NCBI GenBank assembly: GCA_021779435.1
Contig: JAJYAR010000101.1
Location: 1 to 8,036, forward strand
Origin: a bacterium
Lineage (GTDB): Bacteria > Verrucomicrobiota > Verrucomicrobiae > JAJYAR01
Direction: 5' to 3'
Length of the DNA stretch: 8,036 nt
Shown: positions 1 through 6,543 of the stretch, one piece after another
Layout: the number at the start of each line of letters is the position of its first letter
How positions within the stretch are numbered: the stretch's first letter is position 1
The notes under the pieces: model-generated
What the model saw: only the letters and a program-made list of their open reading frames with translations
Database searches by the model: none
Told to the model about the DNA's origin: nothing
Program-made: the position numbers and the translations under genes

Positions 1-894
1 GTGAGGGAGAGCGCGGAGACGAACACGGCGATGGTGGCGATCAAGGTGCTTGCCATCGTGATCTTCTGCGCCGGCGCGGCGAGGGCGATTCATCCGTCGA
101 ACTGGCATCCGTTTGCGCCGCACGGTTTTTCGGGCGTCCTTACAGGCGCTTCGATTGTCTTCTTCACTTACATCGGATTCGATTCGGTATCGACGGCGGC
201 GGAAGAGTGCAAGCGGCCGCAGAGGGATCTTCCCGTGGGCATCATTGCGACACTGATTTTGTGCACACTGCTGTACGGCTCGGTGTCGCTGGTGCTGACC
301 GGCATTGCGCATTACGAAACGTTGAACACGGACTCGCCCGTGGCCGATGCGTTAAAGGCGCTGGGCTATAACCGGCTGCGTCTGGTGGTGACGGCGGGCG
401 CGCTGATGGGGATGCTGAGCTCGCTGCTGGTGTATCAGTACGGCCAGGCGCGGGTATGGTTCGCGATGTCGCGGGACCGTCTGCTGCCGGATATGTTCAG
501 CAAGGTCCACCGGCGCTTTCAGACGCCGCACATCAGCACGTGGATCGCGGGGTTCTTTGTGGGCGTGCCGGCGGGGATATGGGACATCGATACGTTCGCG
601 GAGCTATCGAACATCGGCACGCTGTTCGCATTCATCGTGGTGGCGGTGGGGGTGATCGTGCTGCGCAAGAAACAGCCAGAGCGGCCGCGGACGTTTCGGG
701 TTCCCCTGGTGCCGCTTGTGCCGCTGCTGTCGATCGCCTGTTGTTTGCTGTTGATGATGGGACTGCCGCTACTGACATGGATCCGGTTCTTTGTCTGGCT
801 TGCGATCGGGTTAGTGATTTACTTTTTGTACGCCCGGCGGCGCACGCCGGATGCGATCGCAGGCCGGAGGGTAACGGAACCTAAGGTCACGTAG
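1..894 (+). CDS. APC-superfamily amino-acid permease (CAT/YfnA-like), C-terminal part
   Basis: This is an inner-membrane amino-acid transporter whose N-terminus lies off the left edge. The first codon, GTG, is probably an internal Val of the family's G-(I/V)-R-E-S-A stretch rather than a start. The 297 visible residues hold about eight hydrophobic segments (roughly 11-30, 44-62, 79-101, 127-147, 180-194, 204-222, 236-256 and 260-277). Family hallmarks are NWHPFAP (34-40), the segment FFTYIGFDSVSTAAEE (54-69) followed by a P-x-R-D-L-P-x-G-I loop, and ARVWFAMSRDRLLP (150-163), which matches the conserved cytoplasmic loop of cationic amino-acid transporters. Full-length relatives are usually about 450-500 residues, so roughly the first third is missing. 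The substrate cannot be read from the sequence; cationic or broad amino-acid uptake is likeliest from the family. The gene ends at TAG with no convincing terminator behind it. Confidence 0.9.
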   Translation: MRESAETNTAMVAIKVLAIVIFCAGAARAIHPSNWHPFAPHGFSGVLTGASIVFFTYIGFDSVSTAAEECKRPQRDLPVGIIATLILCTLLYGSVSLVLTGIAHYETLNTDSPVADALKALGYNRLRLVVTAGALMGMLSSLLVYQYGQARVWFAMSRDRLLPDMFSKVHRRFQTPHISTWIAGFFVGVPAGIWDIDTFAELSNIGTLFAFIVVAVGVIVLRKKQPERPRTFRVPLVPLVPLLSIACCLLLMMGLPLLTWIRFFVWLAIGLVIYFLYARRRTPDAIAGRRVTEPKVT

Positions 895-946
895 CCCATC
901 CTCTCGCGGTCCTTACAGTCCTTCCCGCGGTTATCAGACGACCGGT

Positions 947-973
947 TTGACAGAACTACCTTGTCAGTGTAAG
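947..973 (+). promoter_or_regulatory. possible sigma-70-type promoter with an overlapping inverted repeat
   Basis: A perfect TTGACA lies at 947-952. The best -10 match is TGTAAG at 968-973 (4 of 6), giving a short 15-nt spacer. An inverted repeat, TGACA (948-952) and TGTCA (962-966), overlaps the -35 and could be an operator. Transcription would start near 980 and read the OmpA-family lipoprotein gene. The -35 is good, but the spacer and -10 are weak, so this is only a candidate. Confidence 0.3.
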
Positions 974-983
974 TGGAACGTCA

Positions 984-1007
984 CGGTTGCGTAACTTTTA
1001 CGCACCG
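984..1007 (+). promoter_or_regulatory. hairpin / dyad in the leader of the OmpA-family gene
   Basis: TGCGTAA (988-994) and TTACGCA (998-1004) form a perfect 7-bp inverted repeat around CTT. Allowing one bulged T at 987, the stem extends by three G-C/C-G pairs (CGG 984-986 with CCG 1005-1007). No T-run follows on either strand, so it is not a simple terminator. It could be a protein-binding dyad. If the promoter at 947-973 is real, it would instead be a stem-loop at the extreme 5' end of the mRNA. Confidence 0.45.
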
Positions 1008-1056
1008 GAGCGGTGAAGTGACACGAAATTCAAGGGATTTAGCCATTGGAACGTTG

Positions 1057-1074
1057 GTTGCTTTAACAAGCAGC
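1057..1074 (+). promoter_or_regulatory. second small hairpin in the same leader
   Basis: GTTGCTT (1057-1063) pairs with AAGCAGC (1068-1074) across a TAAC loop, with one G-T wobble. It lies 39 nt before the chosen start and does not cover the Shine-Dalgarno sequence. Its function is unknown. Confidence 0.3.
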
Positions 1075-1098
1075 GACCACACTGCCGTGAGGCAGGCG

Positions 1099-1103
1099 AG
1101 GAG
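1099..1103 (+). promoter_or_regulatory. ribosome binding site deciding the start at 1114
   Basis: AGGAG ends 10 nt before ATG 1114, within a purine-rich stretch (1098-1110). It supports 1114 over the in-frame GTG at 973 and over ATG 1123. Confidence 0.7.
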
Positions 1104-1113
1104 AAGAGGGATT

Positions 1114-1884
1114 ATGACAATCATGAAGGCGCCCGCCCTGTTGGCGGGAGTGACGTTACTTTCGCTTGGGAACTGGGGCTGCCTGGCTACGAAGAAGCAC
1201 GTGCAGCAGGCGATCGCCCCGGTGCAGAACCAGGTAAACGACGTCCAGAAGCAGACCGCCGACAACAAGCAGGCGATCGGAGATCTGGACCGTCAAGTAT
1301 CGGTGGCCGATGAGAAGGCAACCGATGCAGGCAAAGCGGCGAAGGACGCGAACCTTGCGGCGGCGAAGGCGAATGACGCGGCGCTGCAGGCAGGCCAGCG
1401 GGCCGACGGCGCGAGATCAATGGCGCAGGAAACCTCCGACGCTCTGCGCGGAACCGTGGACAATCTGGACAGCTACAAGCTGGCCGATACCAAGAAAGTG
1501 TATTTCGGTTTCGGCAAGAGCAGGCTGACGTCGGACCAGCAACAGCAACTGGACGAACTGGTGAAGAGTCTCGGTCCGATGAAGGGCGTGGTGATTGAGG
1601 TGGAGGGCTACACGGACCGTGTGGGCGCCAAGAACTACAACCTCACACTGAGCCAGCAGCGGGCCGACGCGGTGGTTCGGTATCTGGCGAGCCAGAACGT
1701 ACCGCTGCGGATGATCCATCAGCTTGGGGTAGGCGAAGCGGATACGGGCGGGCGGCGCGCGAACAAGGACGACCGGCGCGTGGACGTGCGGGTGTTCACG
1801 CGGCAGATGCCGGGGACCTCGACCGGCCCCGCGATGCAATCGCAGAACAGCAGCGTGAACGGCCAGACCGCCTCGCAGCAATAA
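1114..1884 (+). CDS. OmpA-family peptidoglycan-binding lipoprotein with coiled-coil stalk
   Basis: The predicted protein has 256 residues. Residues 1-22 form an export signal ending in Gly before Cys23. The N-W-G-C box is atypical, but the following L-A-T-K-K resembles the Cys-ATKK start common in OmpA-type lipoproteins. Residues about 25-118 are Ala-, Lys-, Asp- and Gln-rich with regularly spaced Ala, as in a long coiled coil. Residues about 128-230 are an OmpA C-terminal domain: KKVYFGFGKSRL, then GYTDRVG with Asp168, and LSQQRADAVVRYL with Arg183. Asp168 and Arg183 are 15 residues apart, as the diaminopimelate-binding Asp and Arg are in OmpA domains from other bacteria. The tail (231-256) is Ser-, Gln- and Asn-rich. 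The likely role is to tether outer membrane to peptidoglycan, like Pal. Extending upstream to GTG 973 would bury the signal peptide behind 47 residues. No tol genes are adjacent. A terminator follows directly. Confidence 0.9.
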   Translation: MTIMKAPALLAGVTLLSLGNWGCLATKKHVQQAIAPVQNQVNDVQKQTADNKQAIGDLDRQVSVADEKATDAGKAAKDANLAAAKANDAALQAGQRADGARSMAQETSDALRGTVDNLDSYKLADTKKVYFGFGKSRLTSDQQQQLDELVKSLGPMKGVVIEVEGYTDRVGAKNYNLTLSQQRADAVVRYLASQNVPLRMIHQLGVGEADTGGRRANKDDRRVDVRVFTRQMPGTSTGPAMQSQNSSVNGQTASQQ

Positions 1885-1908
1885 CGCGAAAACAACTTCG
1901 GCGCGTGC

Positions 1909-1948
1909 AAGCCGGCCTTTGGGCGCAGAGCCTAAAGGCCGGTTTTTT
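1909..1948 (+). terminator. strong Rho-independent terminator after the OmpA-family gene
   Basis: CCGGCCTTT (1912-1920) pairs perfectly with AAAGGCCGG (1934-1942). The stem continues inward with a G-T wobble and three G-C pairs (1921-1924 with 1930-1933), leaving a five-base loop. Six Ts follow (1943-1948). On the opposite strand the hairpin is followed by TTGC rather than a T-run, so it should mainly stop rightward transcription. It sits between two convergent genes. Confidence 0.93.
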
Positions 1949-1961
1949 GTTGTGTGCCCAG

Positions 1962-2567
1962 CTATTGGACGCTCTTGAGCAAGTCGCGGCTGAGCAGGTC
2001 TGCGCGCTCGGCGAGGCTGCGGGCGGCTTCGGGGTCGGAATCGCGCGCGGCTTGGGCCTGCTTAAGGAAACTGCGGATCTGGTTTGCGGTTTCGGTCTGG
2101 GAGGGCGTCAAGTGATAGATCGAAATGACGGACAAGTTGTGGCGCGCGTGGGCGCTGCTTGCGTCGATGGCCTCGACGAGAGCGCGGCGCTGCTCGGGAG
2201 TGAGCATGGAGCCGAGTTGCAGCGGGGCGGCGGCGGGGGGCGCGGACGGGGGTGCGGGCGTTGCGGGTTGCGGCGTTGGTTTTGCCACGCTTACCGACGG
2301 CGCCTGCGTGGCGGGCTTGTGATGGGCGTGGCGATGGGTTTGGTGGGCCGGCGGAGCCTCCGTGCCGATTGGAGGCGTTTGCACCGGCGGCTGTTCGGAG
2401 GGAGCGGGTTGTTGCACAAGCGGCGGAGGTGGAAGCGGAGCGGTCTCCGAAGGCGGCTTGGGGGATGGCGTGGAAGGTACGGATACCGGCATCTTTTGCC
2501 GGCGATGGCAAGCGCCGGTGGTAAGAACCAGAGCGATGACGACCGAGATGGGGAGTGAAGAGCGCAC
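1962..2567 (-). CDS. predicted lipoprotein, Pro-rich linker with His cluster and helical C-terminal domain, function unknown
   Basis: The predicted protein has 201 residues and a GTG start 39 nt downstream of the histidine-kinase stop on the same strand, so the two are probably co-transcribed. Residues 1-19 are a signal peptide ending L-T-T-G-A before Cys20, a reasonable lipobox. Residues about 27-115 are a Pro/Ala/Thr-rich, presumably disordered linker with a His cluster (H75, H78, H80, H82, H83). Residues about 118-201 are predicted helical: LTPEQRRALVEAI, then LTPSQTETANQIRSFLKQA and a final Ala/Leu-rich pair of helices (DPEAARSLAERADLLSRDLL). This domain resembles helical repeats seen in acidobacterial lipoproteins, but I recognise no named family. 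A membrane-anchored flexible arm presenting a small helical domain is the simplest reading. A functional link to the kinase is inferred from gene order only. The Shine-Dalgarno is weak (GAAAG). Confidence 0.8.
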   Translation of the reverse strand: MRSSLPISVVIALVLTTGACHRRQKMPVSVPSTPSPKPPSETAPLPPPPLVQQPAPSEQPPVQTPPIGTEAPPAHQTHRHAHHKPATQAPSVSVAKPTPQPATPAPPSAPPAAAPLQLGSMLTPEQRRALVEAIDASSAHARHNLSVISIYHLTPSQTETANQIRSFLKQAQAARDSDPEAARSLAERADLLSRDLLKSVQ

Positions 2568-2606
2568 GTTCAGAATCTTTCGGACGAAGCCGCGCGCCGC
2601 AGGAAG

Positions 2607-4484
2607 TCAACTGCCTGCAAGAATGGGCACCTCCGGATCGCCGGTGGGTGTTGCTTCAGGAAGACTAATCCGGAAACTGGCGCCTGGGCCTGGCTCGTCT
2701 GAAAGGTCGATTGTACCACCGTGCAGTTGAATGAGCCGGAAAGTCATAGCCAGTCCGATGCCGCTTCCACCGGTCTTGGTGGAGAAGTAGAGGTTGAAGA
2801 TTTTGCCTCGGATTTCGGGTGGAATGCCGGGTCCGTTGTCGGAGATGGTGAGCGCGCATTCGCCGGAGGGGTGCTCCGAGGATATCCGTACGCGGCCTCC
2901 GGAGGGGATGGCGTCGAGCGCGTTGACGATCACGTTGATCAGGGACTGGCGCAGGAGTTCGGCGTCGCCGCGGACGGGAAGCGGGGCCGGCAGGTCGACT
3001 TCGATGTGGGCGGATTTGGCGGCGGCCTGTGGCAGGAGGAAGGCGGCGGTTTCGCGGGTGAGGGAGGCGAGGTCGAGGTCGCGGACCTGGAGATCGACCG
3101 GACGGCTGAAATCGAGGAACGTTTTCACCACGCGGTCCAGGCGGCGGACTTCGTTCAGGATGACGCCGATCTCGGGGCCGCCATCGTCGAGTTTGGTTTT
3201 GAGAACTTCCAAGTGAAGCGTGATGGCGTTGAGCGGGTTCTTGATCTCGTGCGCGACTCCGCCGGTGAGGCGGCCGATGGCGGCAAGGCGCGAGGCAAGA
3301 TCGAGGTGGCGCTCGAGTTGGGTGCGGGTTTCGACGTCGGAGAGGCGGACGAGGAGGCCGGAGGGTGCGCCGGGTTCGCCGAGGAATTCGGCGTTGACGA
3401 GCAGGCGCATCGGGTGAAGGCCGGTGGCTTCGGCGGGCGAGAAAATGCGGTTTTCGATTGTGCCTTCTGACGCGCGGACCTGGGCGATGGCGGCGCCGAG
3501 CGGCGTTTCGGGCGGGAACAGTTCCTGGACCGGGCGGCCGAGCAGTTCGGAGCGCGACCGGCCGAACAGCGTCTCAGCAAGGTGGCCGGCCACGGTGAGA
3601 CGTCCGGCGGTGTCGAACAGGAGCACGGTTTCCTGGAGGCGTTCGAGCATGCGGTCGAGATTGCCGCGCAAGTTGAGCGCGTCCTCGCGGGCCCCTCGCA
3701 CCTGTTGGCCGAGGAGGGTGAGCTTCGACTGCACGTCGGCGAACTCCCGCGTCTCTCCTTCGGTGGGAGGGGCGGTGGGCGCGAACTGCCCGCTGCGGAT
3801 TTCGTCGATGCGGCGGCTGACGCGTTCCAGCGGCCGGAGAGCGAGGTTGGGAAGAACGACGCCGAGTAGCATCGACACCAGCAGAGCGATGAAGAAGGCC
3901 AGGCCGAGGTTGTAGAAGGCCGGGCGGAGGGCGTGCCGGAGGAAGATCGAGTCGATGACGACGGACATGGTGAAGACCGGTTTGGGATCGCCCTGGACGC
4001 CGAGCGGGAGGGAGACGACGTAGTTGCGGTTGGTGCTGAACAACTCGAGCAGGCCGCTGAGGGTGTGGGAGGCGTCGACGTCGCCGGCGTCGCCGGGTGT
4101 GGGCGTGGGCAGCCCTATGGTGGAGGCGTCAGAGGCGGCAAGGATACGGCCGTCCTCACCGGCGATGGCTACGTTGGCGACCATGTCGGCATTGGCGCGG
4201 CTGCGCTGGAGCATGGCGGAGATGAGCGGATCGGTGCGGACGATTTCGGTCCAGGCCTGCTTGTAGGCGGCGGGCGTCGAGGGCGGCGCGGGGCGTTCGC
4301 TCAACGCGCGGGTGAAGCGTTCGATCATGTAGCCCTTGGCGTTGTTGGCGATGTTGCGTCCGAGGTTGGAGGCGTTGTCGAGCGAGGCGCGGGTGAAGTC
4401 GAACAGATAGAGCGCGGAAAGGCCGGTGACGACCAGGGCGACGAGAGCGACGATGGCGAGGCGCAGGCGGGCGCGCAGACTCAT
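2607..4484 (-). CDS. membrane sensor histidine kinase, Cache-like sensor, HAMP, PAS, HisKA and HATPase (NtrB-like)
   Basis: The predicted protein has 625 residues. TM1 spans about 8-28, an extracytoplasmic sensor about 29-189, and TM2 about 190-213. The sensor contains VANVAIAGEDGRILAASD, a strand-turn-strand pattern like Cache/PDC folds. A HAMP linker (about 215-268) follows, then a PAS domain (about 276-386, containing VLLFDTAGRLTVAG). The dimerisation/phosphoacceptor helix GGVAHEIKNPLNAI has His412 as the phosphorylated residue. The ATPase domain has the N-box around Asn521, the G1 box DNGPGIP (549-555) and the G2 box GGSGIGL (572-578), all intact. It should autophosphorylate and pass phosphate to an aspartate on a response regulator. 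The HEIKNPL helix is typical of kinases paired with NtrC-type regulators, but no regulator is in the window. ATG 4484 places TM1 at the N-terminus; a longer frame to 4670 adds a Cys/Arg-rich stretch with no domain and crosses the divergent gene's start. The Shine-Dalgarno is weak (GGGA). Confidence 0.95.
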   Translation of the reverse strand: MSLRARLRLAIVALVALVVTGLSALYLFDFTRASLDNASNLGRNIANNAKGYMIERFTRALSERPAPPSTPAAYKQAWTEIVRTDPLISAMLQRSRANADMVANVAIAGEDGRILAASDASTIGLPTPTPGDAGDVDASHTLSGLLELFSTNRNYVVSLPLGVQGDPKPVFTMSVVIDSIFLRHALRPAFYNLGLAFFIALLVSMLLGVVLPNLALRPLERVSRRIDEIRSGQFAPTAPPTEGETREFADVQSKLTLLGQQVRGAREDALNLRGNLDRMLERLQETVLLFDTAGRLTVAGHLAETLFGRSRSELLGRPVQELFPPETPLGAAIAQVRASEGTIENRIFSPAEATGLHPMRLLVNAEFLGEPGAPSGLLVRLSDVETRTQLERHLDLASRLAAIGRLTGGVAHEIKNPLNAITLHLEVLKTKLDDGGPEIGVILNEVRRLDRVVKTFLDFSRPVDLQVRDLDLASLTRETAAFLLPQAAAKSAHIEVDLPAPLPVRGDAELLRQSLINVIVNALDAIPSGGRVRISSEHPSGECALTISDNGPGIPPEIRGKIFNLYFSTKTGGSGIGLAMTFRLIQLHGGTIDLSDEPGPGASFRISLPEATPTGDPEVPILAGS

Positions 4485-4502
4485 TAGGGATTCCCGACTA
4501 GC

Positions 4503-4532
4503 AGGATAGCTTTCGTACACCGCCGCGCACAA
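4503..4532 (-). promoter_or_regulatory. weak candidate promoter for the kinase-lipoprotein pair
   Basis: On the minus strand TTGTGC (4532-4527) and TATCCT (4508-4503) are separated by 18 nt. They match the consensus at 3 of 6 and 4 of 6 positions. The position, about 19 nt before the kinase ATG, is plausible. A GGGAATCCC palindrome (4487-4495) lies between it and the start codon. The match is poor enough to occur by chance. Confidence 0.2.
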
Positions 4533-4558
4533 CGCAGCGAGGCGCGGGCGTTCCCTGT

Positions 4559-4602
4559 CCGGAATTGAGCGCGCCTCGCGCTGTGCGCTCGAAAATTCCC
4601 GG
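4559..4602. promoter_or_regulatory. large imperfect dyad in the divergent intergenic region
   Basis: The left arm CCGGAATTGAGCGC (4559-4572) pairs with GCGCTC (4585-4590), AATTCC (4594-4599) and GG (4601-4602), with GAA (4591-4593) and one C (4600) unpaired. That makes 14 complementary positions across a 12-nt centre. It lies between the kinase gene and the S55-like gene, just upstream of a CATAAT box. It could be an operator or an RNA structure. It is too asymmetric, and lacks a T-run, to be a terminator. Confidence 0.45.
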
Positions 4603-4614
4603 TCGAATTGGCCC

Positions 4615-4620
4615 CATAAT
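4615..4620 (+). promoter_or_regulatory. possible -10 box of the S55-like operon
   Basis: CATAAT matches TATAAT at 5 of 6 positions, but no recognisable -35 lies 16-18 nt upstream, where the dyad arm sits instead. An activator-dependent promoter is possible. This is a single hexamer, so the support is weak. Confidence 0.2.
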
Positions 4621-4660
4621 GAAAGCAAGACGCCGGAGGGCACGAACCGCCTGGCGCAAT

Positions 4661-4666
4661 GAAGGA
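4661..4666 (+). promoter_or_regulatory. ribosome binding site deciding the start at 4676
   Basis: GAAGGA lies 9 nt before ATG 4676. The alternative starts, TTG 4565 and ATG 4619, have no comparable Shine-Dalgarno, and their products would place an Arg-rich extension before the signal peptide. Confidence 0.65.
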
Positions 4667-4675
4667 TCAAGTTGC

Positions 4676-6526
4676 ATGATGTGGCGTAACGCGGCCGCGG
4701 CGGGCCTGTTGTGGCAGGCGATGATGATAGGGCAGACGGCGAAACCGGAGCCGCCGCAGATCGGCAAGCCTCCGATTCTGAAAGAGGCGGAGTTGCGCCC
4801 GGGCATGCGCGGCGTGGCGTGGACGGTGTTTTCGGGTACCGAACCGGAGCCGGTGCCGATCGAGATTCTCGGCATCGAGAAGAACATGTGGGGTCCGGGC
4901 GAGGACGTAATCCTGGCGCGGATGGGAGGCAAGGCGGAGCGGACGAACGTCGCGGGCGGGATGTCGGGAAGCCCGGTGTACATCGACGGCAAGCTGGTGG
5001 GCGCGGTGGCGCTTCGATTGAGCATGTTTTCGCCGGACGCGATCTGCGGCATCACGCCGATCGAGCTGATGCTCGAAGTGAACGCGTTCGACCATTCGAA
5101 GCCGGTGGAGGCGAAGACGCCGCAGAAGGCGCGGGCCGCGCAGGCGGCGGCAGCGCTCGACCCGATGCTTGCTCATGTGCTTGCCTCGCCGGGGACAGGC
5201 GCGGCGGGGTTGAACCTGACGCCGATTGCGACGCCGCTGGCGTTCTCGGGATTTTCAGACAACGCGGTGCGTCTGTTCGGAGGGTTGTTCGAGCAGGCGG
5301 GGCTGACGGCGACGGTGGCGGGCGGGGCGTCGAGCCTGCCTCGGAGCGCGGCGCCGGCGCCGGACTGGAAGACGTCGCTGCGGCCGGGCCAGGCAGTGAC
5401 GCTGGCGCTGGTTTCCGGCGATATGAGCGTGACGGGCATGTGCACGGTGACTTACAACGACGGCAAGCACGTGCTGGCCTGCGGGCATTCGTTTTTCAAC
5501 CTGGGTCCGGCCGACATTCCGATGGCCAAGGGCGACGTGGTGACGACGCTCGCTTCCTCGTATCAGCCGAACAAGATCGGCAATGCCACCGAAGTGGTGG
5601 GAGCGCTGCGGCAGGACCGGCACAGCGCGATTCTGGGCGAGTTGGGCGCGACAGCGGAAGTGGTGCCGGTGAGCGTGAAGGTGCGGGCGTTCGACGAGTC
5701 GAACAAGCTGCGCAACGAGCGGGACCTGAAATTCAGCGTGATGGTGAACCAGAAGTGGACGCCGTACCTGATGATGCTGACGCTGTTCAACTCGATTGAA
5801 GGGCTGAACGAGTTTGCCGAGGAATCGACGTACCGGATGCGCGGGCAGATTGAGCTGGACGGGGAGCCGAACGTGAGCTTTGCGACGATGCAGGCGCCGG
5901 GCGAGATGCCGGTGCCGGCGCCGATGATGCTGGCCACGTGGTGGGGCGAGCGGTTCAACCGGCTTTATCTGAACCCGGTGGATTCGCCAAAGCTGAAAGC
6001 GGTGAGCGCGACGGTGGACCTGCTGCCGGACCGGCGGACGGCGGCGATCGACACGGCATGGCTTTCGGCGAGCGAGGCTCCGGCGGGTACGACTCTGCAC
6101 GGGCGCGTATTCCTGCGGCCGTACCGCGGCGAGAGGATGGAGCGGGATTTCGCCGTGACGCTGCCGGCGGGCCTGTCGCCGGGCGATTATCAGATTCTGC
6201 TCAGCGACGCCGATACGCTCGACCGCGCGCAGAACGCCGCCCGGCTTTCGGACCGCAACATCGGCATTTCTCAGACGATTTCGTTGTTGAATCAAGAACG
6301 CGTGAACAACCGGTTGTACGTGTCGCTGATCGAGCCTTCGCCGACGCTGTATTATGCCGACAAGGCGCTGCCGGATCTGCCGCCGAGCGTGATGAACGTC
6401 ATGCAGACGGGGCGGTCCGGGGCGCATCACCTGCCGGCATCGGGTGCGACATTGGTCGAGCAGGGCAGCATTCCGTTCGATCTCGTCGTGAACGGCGCTT
6501 ACAGCCTGCGGATTCACGTGAAGTAA
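4676..6526 (+). CDS. exported SpoIVB peptidase S55-like protein
   Basis: The predicted protein has 616 residues. Residues 1 to about 22 look like a signal peptide (Arg4, then an Ala/Leu/Met core). Residues 38-54 (AELRPGMRGVAWTVFSG) open a conserved N-terminal block with Asp77. The serine-protease-like motif GGMSGSPVYIDGK (94-106) follows, with Ser97 the likely nucleophile, then VGAVAL and GITPIELML (about 127), the usual end of this block. A second block begins TVTYNDGKHVLACGH (257-271, His271) and continues FFNLGPADIPMAKGD, IGNATEVVGAL and RQDRHSAILG. Both blocks resemble SpoIVB, where Ser, His and Asp form a catalytic triad, but here the Ser block comes first. Residues about 350-616 form a further mostly beta-rich region (for example LRPYRGERMERDFAVTLPAG near 480) without a recognised domain. 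It probably acts in the periplasm or outside the cell; proteolysis is not proven. No sporulation genes are nearby, so a SpoIVB-like sporulation role should not be assumed. The next gene starts 17 nt downstream. Confidence 0.88.
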   Translation: MMWRNAAAAGLLWQAMMIGQTAKPEPPQIGKPPILKEAELRPGMRGVAWTVFSGTEPEPVPIEILGIEKNMWGPGEDVILARMGGKAERTNVAGGMSGSPVYIDGKLVGAVALRLSMFSPDAICGITPIELMLEVNAFDHSKPVEAKTPQKARAAQAAAALDPMLAHVLASPGTGAAGLNLTPIATPLAFSGFSDNAVRLFGGLFEQAGLTATVAGGASSLPRSAAPAPDWKTSLRPGQAVTLALVSGDMSVTGMCTVTYNDGKHVLACGHSFFNLGPADIPMAKGDVVTTLASSYQPNKIGNATEVVGALRQDRHSAILGELGATAEVVPVSVKVRAFDESNKLRNERDLKFSVMVNQKWTPYLMMLTLFNSIEGLNEFAEESTYRMRGQIELDGEPNVSFATMQAPGEMPVPAPMMLATWWGERFNRLYLNPVDSPKLKAVSATVDLLPDRRTAAIDTAWLSASEAPAGTTLHGRVFLRPYRGERMERDFAVTLPAGLSPGDYQILLSDADTLDRAQNAARLSDRNIGISQTISLLNQERVNNRLYVSLIEPSPTLYYADKALPDLPPSVMNVMQTGRSGAHHLPASGATLVEQGSIPFDLVVNGAYSLRIHVK

Positions 6527-6543
6527 GTTTCTATCTCTATTCC

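Noticed and set aside
905..929. CGCGG / CCGCG inverted repeat after the permease as a terminator
   Set aside because: It has only five pairs over a 15-nt loop and no T-run follows.
973..1113. GTG at 973 as the start of the OmpA-family protein
   Set aside because: It would put 47 residues before an otherwise good signal peptide. ATG 1114 has an AGGAG at proper spacing.
2721..3470. A 249-codon plus-strand open frame opposite the histidine kinase, and others nearby
   Set aside because: It lies fully antisense to the catalytic half of a kinase with intact H, N and G boxes. The product is Gly/Glu/Val-rich without domains.
4487..4495. GGGATTCCC palindrome before the kinase start
   Set aside because: It is only nine bases long and overlaps the weak Shine-Dalgarno, so it is too short to call an operator by itself.
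4485..4670. N-terminal extension of the histidine kinase
   Set aside because: The 62 extra residues form no recognised domain and would run into the start region of the divergent gene. The Met at 4484 directly precedes TM1.
4711..5799. A 362-codon plus-strand frame overlapping the S55-like gene
   Set aside because: It is a Gly/Arg/Asp/Ala-rich out-of-frame reading. The overlapping frame carries GMSGSP and the other conserved blocks.
5255..6517. A 420-codon open frame on the minus strand, antisense to the S55-like gene
   Set aside because: The product is Arg/His/Gln-rich with no domain, as expected from antisense reading of GC-rich codons. The plus-strand protein has family motifs.
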